DNA from: Sipunculus nudus
Lineage: Eukaryota; Annelida; Sipuncula; Golfingiida; Sipunculidae
Reading direction: 5' to 3'
Assembly (NCBI GenBank): GCA_026874595.1
Contig: CM049315.1
Span: 40,440,164 to 40,504,163 of the forward strand
DNA length: 64,000 nt
Shown: positions 16,201 to 25,620 of the stretch, in pieces
Position numbering within the stretch: the first letter of the stretch is position 1
How the letters are laid out: each line of letters begins with the position of its first letter
Notes under the pieces: model-generated
Seen by the model: only the letters and a program-made list of their open reading frames with translations
Databases searched by the model: none
Told to the model about the DNA's origin: nothing
Translations under genes and position numbers: made by a program

Positions 16201-17037
16201 TGTTGTTTCATGTGTGCAACTTAATTAGATAAATCCGTTGTCTATCTGATATAGTTCTACTTGTCGTCGGCAGGTGGCGATACTGACGCCAATATATTGG
16301 TCAGCAACACAAAATGGCCATTTGCCGGACAACGGTCTACACAACATTTACGAAATACCTGCAATAATTTTAGTAAAAATATGCCTCAAACGTTCAACGA
16401 GTGACATTCGTGATATATTTTCCAGTTTGCGTGTACATCTTGCACAAACGTGAAATCTGCCGCACACCAAAGATTTCAATGTTGTTTCATGTGTGCAACT
16501 TAATTAGATAAATCCGTTGTCTATCTGATATAGTTCCACTTGTCGTCGGCAGGTGGCGATACTGACACCGTCATATTGGTCAGCAACACAAAATGGCCAT
16601 TTGCCGAACAACGGTCTACACAACATTTACGAAATACCTGCAATAATTTTAGTAAAAATATGCCTCAAACGTTCAACGAGTGACATTCGTGATATATTTT
16701 CCAGTTTGCGGGTACATCTTGCACAAACGTGAAATCTGCCGCACACCAAAGATTTCAATGTTGTTTCATGTGTGCAACTTAATTAGATAAATCCGTTGTC
16801 TATCTGATATAGTTCCACTTGTCGTCGGCAGGTGGCGATACTGACACCGTCATATTGGTCAGCAACACAAAATGGCCATTTGCCGGACAACGGTCTACAC
16901 AACATTTACGAAATACCTGCAATAATTTTAGTAAAAATATGCTTTAAGCGTTCAACGAGTAACATTTGCGATATCTTTTTCAGTTTGCGCGTACATCTTG
17001 CACAAACGTGAAATCTGCCGCACACCAAAGATTTCAA
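16201..17037 (+). repeat. Three tandem 279-bp repeats
   Basis: Units at 16201-16479, 16480-16758 and 16759-17037, each starting TGTTGTTTCATGTGTGCAAC and ending CACACCAAAGATTTCAA. Units differ by only a few bases. The third is more diverged toward its end and there forms the outer part of the large palindrome. No coding frame is conserved. Confidence 0.9.
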
Positions 17038-17052
17038 TGTGTCCACAACCCT

Positions 17053-17090
17053 ACTATATAAGCAGGCCGAGTCTATTATACTATCAGTTG
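17053..17090 (+). promoter_or_regulatory. TATA/initiator in left palindrome arm, facing the centre
   Basis: CTATATAAGCAGG followed about 30 bp later by ATCAGTT, an initiator-like sequence. The mirrored copy is in the right arm. No protein frame follows, so a noncoding transcript across the repeat array is expected if it is active. Confidence 0.5.
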
Positions 17091-17639
17091 AGAGCGCTCT
17101 CTGGGCGCTTTTGGGTCCCAGACGGCTCCCCTGTGGGGGAGGGGGTGACTTTAGGGGGGGAGGGGGCGGCCCCTCCCTCTGCCTTATGTCAAGAAGAAGA
17201 AGTAGAGTTGTGGGTCTGTGGCCGGTTGTGTGGTTCAAGTCAGAACTAGACCGGTTGTAGGTTTGGGGATCACCGGCAGGAGGTGAATAAGGGTCGGTTG
17301 GATGTGAAAGGTCGGTTGGGGTCGTCGAGGTCGGATGTGAAAGGTCAACAGGGGAGTTCTGGATGGGATCGGGTCGAAGGGGAAAGGTCAGCAGGGGTCG
17401 CCTGGGGTGGGGGGGGGGGGAACAGGGGAGTTGTGAGTGGGATCGGGTCGGAGGTGAAAGGTCAACAGGGGTCACAGGGGGGGGGGAACAGGGGGGGGGA
17501 ACAGGGGAGTCCTAGGTGGGTTCGTATACGGATGTGAATGGTTAAAGAGTGATCGTCGGGTATCATCGGTACTGGGAAAGCCAACGGTGTGCAACGCACG
17601 TCAAAGCACAATGGGATCGTTCCGATCACCACAGAATCT

Positions 17640-18660
17640 CCCCTGGGGCCGAGGCCCCTATAGAGGTTTCTCCACAGGGGTCGTGGTGGGGGCCTCGCCC
17701 CCAGGGGATAATACTTTATGGGGGATCGATCCCTAAAAAGAATACACACAGGGGGCGAGGCCCCCATAAGGAATTACATGGAGGGCCCGTGGTGGGGGCC
17801 TCGCCCCCAGGGGATTATACTTTATGGGGGATCGATCCCTAAAAAGAATACACACAGGGGGCGAGGCCCCCATAAGGAATTACATGGAAGGCCCGTGGTG
17901 GGGGCCTCGCCCCCAGGGGAAAATACTTTATGTGGGATCGATCCCTACAAAGAATATACCCAGGGGGCGAGGCCCCCATCAGGAATTACATGGAAGGCCC
18001 GTGGTGGGGGCCTCGCCCCCAGGGGAAAATACTTTATGTGGGATCGATCCCTACAAAGAATATACCCGGGGGCGAAGCCCCCATCAGGAATTACATGGAA
18101 GGCACGTGGTGGGGGCCTCGCCCCCAGGGGATAATACTTTATGTGGGATCGATCCCTACAAAGAATATACACTGGGGGCGAGGCCCCCATAAGGAAATAC
18201 ATGGAAGGCCCGTGGTGGGGGCCTCGCCCCCAGGGGAAAATACTTTATGTGGGATCGATCCCTACAAAGAATATACCCAGGGGGCGAGGCCCCCATAAGG
18301 AATTACATGGAAGGCCCGTGGTGGGGGCCTCGCCCCCAGGGGAAAATACTTTATGTGGGATCGATCCCTACAAAGAATATACCCAGGGGGCGAAGCCCCC
18401 ATCAGGAATTACATGGAAGGCACGTGGTGGGGGCCTCGCCCCCAGGGGATAATACTTTATGTGGGATCGATCCCTACAAAGAATATACACTGGGGGCGAG
18501 GCCCCCATAAGGAAATACATGGAAGGCACGTGGTGGGGGCCTCGCCCCCAGGGGATAATAATTTATGTGGGATCGATCCCTAAAAAGAATATATACTGGG
18601 GGCGAGGCCCCCATAAGGAAATATATGGAGGGCCCGTGGTGGGGGCCTCGCCCCCGGGAA
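17640..18660 (+). repeat. GC-rich ~106-bp tandem array, left arm
   Basis: About ten units. Each has GGGGGCGAGGCCCCC, about 40 bp later its reverse complement GGGGGCCTCGCCCCC, then the perfect palindrome GGGATCGATCCC. Each unit can therefore fold as a stem-loop in either strand. The 106-bp period is not a multiple of three. Confidence 0.92.
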
Positions 18661-18734
18661 TATTCATTTTAGGGATCTAGGCGCCGAAGGCGCCCTCCAT
18701 ACATACATCTGTGTATTGGCGCCTTCGGCGCCCC

Positions 18735-19870
18735 GATCCCCATACAGTATTCTCCCGGGGGCGAGGCCCCCATCACGATCCTTCCATATATTTCCTTATG
18801 GGGGCCTCGCCCCCGGGGTATATTCTTTTTAGGGATCGGTCCCACATAAAGTATTTTCCCCTGGGGGCGAGGCCCCCACCACGGGCCTTCCATGTAATTC
18901 CTTATGGGGGCCTCGCCCCCTGTGTATATTCTTTTTAGGGATCGATCCCACATAAAGTATTTTCCCCTGGGGGCGAGGCCCCCACCACGGGCCTTCCATG
19001 TAATTCCTTATGGGGGCCTCGCCCCCAGTGTATATTCTTTTTAGGGATCGATCCCCCATAAAATATTATTCCCTGGGGCGAGGCCCCCACCACGGGCCCT
19101 CCATGTAATTCCTTATGGGGGCCTCGCCCCCTGTGTATATTCTTTTTAGGGATCGATCCCACATAAAGTATTATCACCTGGGGGCGAGGCCCCCACCACG
19201 GGCCTTCCATGTAATTCCTTATGGGGGCCTCGCCCCCTGTGTATATTCTTTTTAGGGATCGATCCCCCATAAAATATTATTCCCTGGGGCGAGGCCCCCA
19301 CCACGGGCCCTCCATGTAATTCCTTATGGGGGCCTCGCCCCCTGTGTATATTCTTTTTAGGGATCGATCCCACATAAAGTATTATCACCTGGGGGCGAGG
19401 CCCCCACCACGGGCCTTCCATATATTTCCTTATGGGGGCCTCGCCCCCGGGGTATATTCTTTTTAGGGATCGATCCCCCATAAAGTATTATTCCCGGGGG
19501 CGAGGCCCCCACCACGGGCCTTCCATGTAATTCCTTATGGGGGCCTCGCCCCCTGTGTATATTCTTTTTAGGGATCGATCCCACATAAAGTATTATCACC
19601 TGGGGGCGAGGCCCCCACCACGGGCCTTCCATATATTTCCTTATGGGGGCCTCGCCCCCGGGGTATATTCTTTTTAGGGATCGATCCCCCATAAAGTATT
19701 ATTCCCGGGGGCGAGGCCCCCACCACGGGCCTTCCATGTAATTCCTTATGGGGGCCTCGCCCCCTGTGTATATTCTTTGTAGGGATCGATCCCACATAAA
19801 GTATTCTTCCCGGGGGCGAAGCCCCCACCACGAGCCCTGTGGAGAAATTTCTATAGGGGCCTCGGCCCCA
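18735..19870 (-). repeat. GC-rich ~106-bp tandem array, right arm
   Basis: About ten to eleven units in inverted orientation to the left array. In 19040-19700 two unit variants alternate, giving a higher-order period of about 211 bp, which suggests expansion by unequal exchange after the arms formed. Confidence 0.9.
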
Positions 19871-20340
19871 GTGGAGACCCTCTGTCGGGATCTGAACGAT
19901 CCCCTAGTGCTTTGACATGCGTTGCACACCTGTGGCTTTTCCAGTACCGATGATATCCGATGAACACTCTTTAACCATTCACATGGGTCTCCGATCCCAA
20001 CCAGGACTCCCCTGTTCCCCCCCGCCGGGCGATCCTACCCAGAACTCCCCTGTTCCCCCCCGCCAGGCGATCCCACCCAGAACTCCCCTGGTCCCCCCCC
20101 CCCCCCGGTAAACCCTACTGACCTTTCATCTCTAACCTCGACGACCCAGACCGACCTTTCACATCCTACCGACTCTTCTTCCCCCCCCCCTGCCGGCGAT
20201 CCCCAAACCTACAACTGGTCTACTTCTGACTTGAACCACACAACCGACCCCTGGTGGCCACAAGCCCACAACTCTACTACTTCTTGACATAAGGCAGAGG
20301 GAGGGGCCGCCCCCTCCCCCCCTCAAGTCCCCCCCTCCCC

Positions 20341-20588
20341 CACAGGGGAGCCGTCTGGGAGCCAAAAGCGCCCATAGAGGTATAACGTCCCTGGGTGGGC
20401 TCGAACCACCAACCTTCCGATTAACAGCCGGACGCGCTAACCATTGCGCCACAGGGACTACATGCTTTGTGTACGTGAGTTTCTTATGTTATCATGAACA
20501 GGTACTGTTCCTTGATTTGATTGGCTGATGGAAAGTGTGACGTCACAGACACAGGGGAGCCGTCTGGGACCAAAAAGCGCCCATAGAG
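20341..20588. repeat. 39-bp direct duplication bracketing a tRNA-bearing segment
   Basis: A CACAGGGGAGCCGTCTGGGA-type sequence occurs at 20341-20379 and again at 20550-20588 with few changes. The left palindrome arm has only one copy (about 17091-17130). The ~170 bp between the two copies hold the tRNA gene and have no left-arm counterpart. Confidence 0.75.
20386..20458 (-). tRNA. tRNA-Asn: tRNA-Asn (GTT)
   Basis: 73 nt on the minus strand. The 7-bp acceptor stem GTCCCTG/CAGGGAC pairs perfectly. The D stem is GCGC/GCGC, the anticodon loop CTGTTAA gives anticodon GTT, the T stem is GGTGG/CCACC with a TTCGAGC loop, and the discriminator is G. Box A (TGGCGCAATGG) and box B (GGTTCGAGCC) are intact, and a TTTT pol III terminator follows within about 20 nt. 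It looks like a functional animal nuclear tRNA-Asn. It sits in the right palindrome arm only. Confidence 0.95.
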
Positions 20589-20599
20589 CGCTCTCAACT

Positions 20600-20632
20600 G
20601 ATAGTATTATAGAGCCGGCCTGCTTATATAGT
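20600..20632 (-). promoter_or_regulatory. TATA/initiator in right palindrome arm, facing the centre
   Basis: Inverted copy of the left-arm promoter (TATATAAGCAGG on the minus strand, then an ATCAGTT initiator). It points at the tRNA and the repeat array. Confidence 0.45.
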
Positions 20633-20775
20633 AGGGTTGTGGACACATTTAATCTTTGGTGTGTGTGTTACTCGTGGAATGTTTGAGGCATATTTTTCCT
20701 AAAATTTTAGCAGGTATTTCGTAAATGTCATGTAGACCGTTGTCCGGCAAAGGGCTATTTTGTTGTGTTGACCAG

Positions 20776-20941
20776 TGCTGTATGAGGCAGCGCCCCCTAT
20801 CGTATGTTACAGGAACTATTTTAACCATGTCCACAGAGGAGATATGTGTAACAGATTTAATATCTGAGTCAGACTTAGAATGACTGAATGCTGGCATCTT
20901 GGTGGATCGTGAAATATGTTTCGATAGCATGGAGTCTATCA

Positions 20942-20990
<49 letters not shown>

Positions 20991-21644
20991 ACATTTCATG
21001 ATGGCATGTAAAATGGGCGTACCGAAAATATAAAGCCATATTTATTCAAGATAGGGCTGGTTCGAAATTGACCATTGTGGAACATCTGCGATTTATTAAT
21101 TCATCAACCCGGTTTCGTTCTTACGTGGGATAAATGGTGAGTCTGTATCCTGCATATATGAAATACTGTATGTTTACGTATCGAAAAGTCCCGTGCATAG
21201 TTTGTCTGTAAAAGGCCCTGTGGCGGTGTTTTCATGTTACAGACCGTTGGACTGTGGGTCACGTAACATTAGCCTAGAACAGGACGGGAAAACTGTGATC
21301 AATAGTGTTGTTTACGTTATATCACATACCATACAGACGCTGTCGTACAATGTCCTTTTCAGAAAACAACAAGCCGTACGTTTGAGACTAGTATATATTG
21401 TTAAGCCGTATAATAATATATATATCATCATCCTTTAAACGTACCAAGTGGGGTTTTTTTGTATGTTGTTATACTCCACTTGCCTGGTTTGTTTTTACCT
21501 CAACATAATCTTTGTCACGATCACTGGTAAACAACATGATTAATCAGTCTAAACACAACTATTTTGCGTGACTCACAGTGTAACACGACACGTTGTTGTG
21601 GGTTAGTCTAAATGTTAAGCATACTTTCAGAAGGACAACGCACA
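20776..21644. other. Spacer right of the palindrome
   Basis: Contains a (TA)n tract (20949-20989) and AT-rich sequence. A short open frame at 21193-21438 has no ATG and no recognisable feature, so I do not call a gene here. Confidence 0.5.
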
Positions 21645-21653
21645 TATATAAAG
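21645..21653 (+). promoter_or_regulatory. TATA box of the 91-residue gene
   Basis: TATATAAAG. The expected start near 21675 gives a leader of about 115 nt containing a 13-codon upstream frame (21738-21779) that ends 11 nt before the main ATG. Confidence 0.6.
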
Positions 21654-21790
21654 CCCCAGATCGGCCGCGTTTACTGTCACACTGTCTCTTGTGGTCGAAA
21701 CGTGAGGGATAGGCTGCACCACGCACATAGTGGTGACATGTTTCATTTCATTCTGCGTCTTGTAAACTGCGATTGGTAGTCGTACCAATA

Positions 21791-22066
21791 ATGAACGTGG
21801 TGGTTGTCGATACAGACACTGGGCTCACGACAACACACCTGGTGAACAGGAACAACTGCGATAGGCGGTATCTTGCCAAAGAAAACGTGTTTGGACAGGG
21901 AGGGTGTAGAAAACTGACCGTCGGGTCCGTCGAATGGGATAACATGTTTTTCTCTTCTGGACAGCCATATCCAACACATCACTGCCATTTCCATTTCATG
22001 GGTGTTGACTTTTGTGGTTTAGAGAAGAGACACGTTATCTACAAATCTGACATCAAAGACAAGTGA
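21791..22066 (+). CDS. Small protein of unknown function (91 residues)
   Basis: The first ATG of the main frame is at 21791; an earlier TTG in frame is ignored. The protein has a hydrophobic start (MNVVVVDTDTG), several cysteines and a His-rich stretch (THHCHFHF, about residues 64-71) that could bind metal. There is no clear signal peptide or membrane span. A TATA box lies upstream and AATAAA immediately follows the stop (22067-22072), which supports a real, compact gene. A 13-codon upstream ORF could dampen translation. Family not recognised. Confidence 0.6.
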   Translation: MNVVVVDTDTGLTTTHLVNRNNCDRRYLAKENVFGQGGCRKLTVGSVEWDNMFFSSGQPYPTHHCHFHFMGVDFCGLEKRHVIYKSDIKDK

Positions 22067-22494
22067 ATAAACGACACGCACCTCAAAAGACGACAAGGGG
22101 ATCTACATCGAACGTGTTATATAACATACGGGACTACAATGGCGTGTAGTGCTTGGCACAACCACACTGTCATAATATATACAATTTACACTGCTGGTGG
22201 CTTTACAAACCAGGCGGCAGAAAATGAGGAGGTTATATTTGAGTTAGAGTTCCTTGGAGCGAGCTGAGAAACACGTAGATATAACAGCATACAGACTCAT
22301 CAGCCGCACATACCCGCTTACTTCAGAAACATTATAACCGCGCAAACATAATTCAATTTAGCGAAACTGCGTCATATGACTATATTTGTTTTGGAGGGAC
22401 AGTTATATCACGTGGCTGCCGCACTACGAGTCAGGGCGTGCAATGCGGGACGCTTGTGAGCAGCAAACGTACGAATAACGCGCTTTCGGCAAAG

Positions 22495-23319
22495 ATGACA
22501 CCGCTGCTGCCGATGTTGCATCTGTTCACACTGTTGGCAGGCTGCCTTTATGTGATTGAAGGCAGTCGCAAAGTCACTTTCCATGACTACGCGTCTTACA
22601 CATCAGATAGAAAGATGTGCTCCAACCCTTACCAGTATCGAATCGAGGCATACGACAAGACACTGGAGTTCGGCGATGGTGACACGATCACTGTGCGGTG
22701 CCGTTTGGGATGCAATGTTCAGATGAAAGACCCTTGCCCTTCGGTTACGACCATGGGGTTCGGACTGTCTACAGGAGTACTCGAGCTGTTCAATATGTCG
22801 TCACCGAGAGTGTTCGTAGAAAATTCCACCTCTGGACGGTCGAATGCCTTGTTCAACATATCCGCCGACGAACTGCCCAACGGATTATCTGCCGTGTATT
22901 GCGGCTGTGGCTGTTTTGTTTGCTCCGCCCTGAGAAGCAGCGCCCTCTATTTGAAGGTGGTGGACACGGGCGCCCCAAAGAAACCTTCGCAGCCACCGAA
23001 GCAGGTCACTAAAACTGTCAAAACTAATTCTGTGACATGGAACCGCCCAACCGCTCCTGGAAAATACCGGTACAAAGTGATCTACCAAAAGGTCCCTGAC
23101 ACAGTAAATCCACCGGGCAGCTCGGTTTACGATCCAACCTACAGGTGGGTTCCTCAGGTAGAGACCCACGTCCACACCGTTACCACCACATCTGCGAAGC
23201 TCGTCCATGCCGAGCCGTCCACCAAGTATCTCGTGTACGTGTCCGCAGAAGTGAACGGCACGAACCGTTGGTCCGCGATATCGCGAGGTGGTTTCATAAC
23301 TCCCGAACCATGTCCTTAA
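22495..23319 (+). CDS. Secreted Ig-like/fibronectin-III protein A (274 residues)
   Basis: The frame opens at a GTG, but the ATG at 22495 starts a clear signal peptide (about residues 1-24, Leu-rich) and is the start. The mature protein has an N-terminal Cys-containing domain (about 25-165; TITVRCRLGC ... AVYCGCGCF), which may be an Ig-like fold. A fibronectin type III domain follows (about 170-270), with the VTWNRP and YRYKVIY strands and an AEPSTKYLVYVSAE segment typical of FN3. Four N-glycosylation sites are visible. There is no membrane span, so it should be secreted. It is a tandem paralogue of the next gene. A soluble receptor or ligand decoy is possible but inferred. Confidence 0.82.
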   Translation: MTPLLPMLHLFTLLAGCLYVIEGSRKVTFHDYASYTSDRKMCSNPYQYRIEAYDKTLEFGDGDTITVRCRLGCNVQMKDPCPSVTTMGFGLSTGVLELFNMSSPRVFVENSTSGRSNALFNISADELPNGLSAVYCGCGCFVCSALRSSALYLKVVDTGAPKKPSQPPKQVTKTVKTNSVTWNRPTAPGKYRYKVIYQKVPDTVNPPGSSVYDPTYRWVPQVETHVHTVTTTSAKLVHAEPSTKYLVYVSAEVNGTNRWSAISRGGFITPEPCP

Positions 23320-23835
23320 CACTATCTGAATGTCAAAAGCGATTTCATAGTCTTTTAATGTTTTATTTTATGATGGCCAATAACATGTTTTCTGTTCTTT
23401 TGTATGTACCGTGTTTCACGTACATCTGTGTTTATATTTAACCTATGCCGATCACATTGATTGTTTCTCGCATGTGTATCTTTTTTTGTTGTGTCATTTG
23501 TATTTATGGAATGTACCCTGATGCCGATATTGTTACGTCGCTTGCACCAGGAACATCGTAAGATAATATGAATCAGATATTGTTACGTCGCTTGCACCAG
23601 GACCACCGCCAGATAATATGAAGCAGCAAAAACACGTCGGGTGATTATTTGTTTTGTTCTATGGAGGGTTCATGTTTCCGATGTCACGTGACGGTACTCG
23701 CATGTTATATATGTGGTCGCAGCACGTCGACTCAGATCATTTTAAACGGGACGCTGGTGAGAAGCAAGCGTGCAGCAAACGGCCTCCAGCCCTTACCGTT
23801 GACTGTACGTAAGACAAACCAGGAAGGGAGACAAT
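23320..23835. other. Spacer with a tandem 52-bp duplication and TATA box
   Basis: Two near-identical ~52-bp units begin GATATTGTTACGTCGCTTGC (about 23525-23576 and 23577-23628). TTATATATG at 23704-23713 is the candidate promoter of the next gene. Confidence 0.6.
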
Positions 23836-24672
23836 ATGAGACCGCTACTGCCGTTGTTGCAACTGTTCACACTGTTTTTCTGCTTATATCTGGTTGAGGG
23901 CCGCCGCACCGTCACGTTTTATGATTACGGCTTTTATGGCTCGGAGGACAGAATATGCTCCGACCGTTACCAGTATTTGATAGAGCCGTACGACAACGCA
24001 AATCAGGTGTTCGGCGATGGTGACACGATCACTGTGCGGTGCCGTTTGGGATGCAAGGAAAACGCTGTTCACAAGGAAGACCCTTGCCCTTCGGTTACGA
24101 CCATGGGGTTCGGACTGTCAACAGGAGTACTCGACCTGTACAATATGTCGTCGCCCAGAGTGTTCGTTGAAAATTCCACCTCTGGGCGGGTGAATGCCTT
24201 GTTCAACATATCCGCCGACGAATTGCCCAACGGGATATCGGCCGTTTATTGCGGCTGTGGCTGTTTTGCATGTTCGAAGTTGAGAAGCCGCGCCCTCTAT
24301 TTAAAAGTGAAAGACTCGGCCGCTCCAACCAAACCCTCGCGCCCGGTGCAAGGTACGAAAACCGTCAAAACAAATTATGTGACATGGAAACGTCCCGCCA
24401 CCCCTGGAAGATACCGGTACAAAGTGATCTACACAAGGGTCCCTGTCAGTGCCAATTCACGAGGCAGCAGCTCTGTTTACGATCCAACCTACAGGTGGGT
24501 GCCTCAGATCAAGAGACATGTCCACATCGTTTACACCAATTCTGCGGCCCTCGTCCATGCCGTGCCGGCTACAATGTACGTGGTGTCCGTGTATGCAGAG
24601 GTTAACGGCACCAATCGCTGGTCCCGTATATCGCGACCCGGTTTCTTCAAAACACCAGACCCTCGCCAATAA
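23836..24672 (+). CDS. Secreted Ig-like/fibronectin-III protein B (278 residues)
   Basis: ATG at 23836 starts a Leu/Phe-rich signal peptide (about residues 1-22). The layout is that of protein A: a Cys-containing domain (about 23-165) with a TITVRCRLGC motif and a CGCGCFAC motif, then an FN3 domain (about 172-275). No membrane span; N-glycosylation sites are conserved with A. Parts of the two genes are identical over long DNA stretches, for example around 22676-22714 and 24013-24051, while other parts have diverged, suggesting recent duplication or gene conversion. The stop codon overlaps an AATAAA (24669-24674). Confidence 0.82.
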   Translation: MRPLLPLLQLFTLFFCLYLVEGRRTVTFYDYGFYGSEDRICSDRYQYLIEPYDNANQVFGDGDTITVRCRLGCKENAVHKEDPCPSVTTMGFGLSTGVLDLYNMSSPRVFVENSTSGRVNALFNISADELPNGISAVYCGCGCFACSKLRSRALYLKVKDSAAPTKPSRPVQGTKTVKTNYVTWKRPATPGRYRYKVIYTRVPVSANSRGSSSVYDPTYRWVPQIKRHVHIVYTNSAALVHAVPATMYVVSVYAEVNGTNRWSRISRPGFFKTPDPRQ

Positions 24673-25620
24673 ATCTGGTTGAATGTCGGAGTCGTTTTCA
24701 TAATATTCCGTGCAAGGATGTTTTTCATGGACATTACGTGGTTTGGCTTTTGATTACCTTTCACTACATGTGCTTTTGTTCTTGTTGTAGTTAGTTTTTT
24801 TTCATATCAGGCCATACAATAATGTGTTTGTCCAGTGGCGTTTTAAAGTATGCGCCTATATCAATCAATATATTTGTTTTCCACATTAAAAGATGTGCTG
24901 ATTATATCTACTTGTCTTCGTGGTTTTTCTTTCGGTTATGGTATACGTTTGTATGTGTGCGTGTATGTGGACTTGTATGTCGTCCGCTTAATGTGATACT
25001 GGAATATCACCATCGCCGGTATGGTTACTGTACGTAGGATAACGCCCCACACGCCTCAAAACCTTTTTGCCCTAACCTCCCACCAGCGTACATATGCAGT
25101 TATTTAATGACGGTGAGCGAAGCCGATATATGAGCTTTGGACGACATAACAAAAGTAGTGCCGTAGAGCTACCAGTATTTTAGATATACATGTGATCGTA
25201 AAAAAAACTATCATATTGCCGGGAAATGATAATAACTGGCATGATATATATCAGTGTTGCGCGTGGACGATATGTCCCTGTGGACGAAAAGGCACCACAG
25301 ACGTTGATCACAACCGCATCACATTTCACAATGCTGCGGATGAACCTTTAGACAAAGATCACCATGATGCATTAAAACAGCCAGCACATTAACTTGTTTA
25401 GCACATCCGACTGCCTGGTCAGTCGTGCAATATTCTATACTGGACACAGAGCGCGTGAATCTGCGGTGGACGAAAAGAACTGTGGACGAAACGTCCGTTA
25501 TAATATTCCTGTGGGCGAACCGGACCTGTGGAGAAACAGGTGGTTGGACAAAGAGGCGAGCACAAAAAGATCTGGGGACGAAACATCTATAACCCCCTAA
25601 CATCAAAACAACTGGGACTA
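24673..25620. other. Transition zone between virus-like and host-like DNA
   Basis: No credible gene. From about 25265 to 25580 a short degenerate motif close to CTGTGGACGAAA recurs roughly eight times at irregular spacing. After about 25620 the sequence becomes AT-rich and stays so. The exact border cannot be fixed by eye. Confidence 0.45.

Larger units (their letters stand above)
16857..20775. repeat. Large palindrome (about 3.9 kb) with 23-bp spacer
   Basis: The left arm (16857-18694) and right arm (18718-20775) are inverted copies. The centre is GGCGCCGAAGGCGCC (18680-18694), a 23-bp spacer, and its exact complement (18718-18732). Moving outward, both arms hold an array of GC-rich ~106-bp units, a G/C-rich region with polypurine or polypyrimidine runs, a TATA/initiator, and a fragment of the 279-bp repeat. 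Outside 16857 and 20775 the flanks differ. The right arm is longer because of a 209-bp tRNA-containing segment. Possible roles are a viral genome terminus or segment junction, or a replication origin; neither is proven. Confidence 0.9.

Noticed and set aside
16906-17475. 189-codon minus-strand frame, Pro/Ser-rich
   Set aside because: It lies in polypyrimidine repeat DNA of the palindrome arm, with no start context or counterpart in the other arm.
17718-19929. Many overlapping 70-140-codon frames (GGEAPIRNYMEG-type repeats)
   Set aside because: They are translations of the 106-bp array. The period is not a multiple of three, frames drift between units, and both strands are open because of the GC-rich palindromic composition.
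16201-20775. CRISPR array
   Set aside because: The repeats are 106 and 279 bp long and contiguous, with no unique spacers, in a eukaryotic or viral context.
21193-21438. 81-codon plus-strand frame
   Set aside because: It has no ATG, TATA box at a suitable distance or recognisable feature.
1-25000. Firm assignment to Malacoherpesviridae
   Set aside because: No hallmark polymerase, capsid or terminase gene is in the window. Gene style alone does not separate herpes-like from other large DNA viruses.
25192-25606. Short frames on both strands across the GTGGACGAAA repeats
   Set aside because: They lack ATG starts or domains and are generated by the repeated motif.
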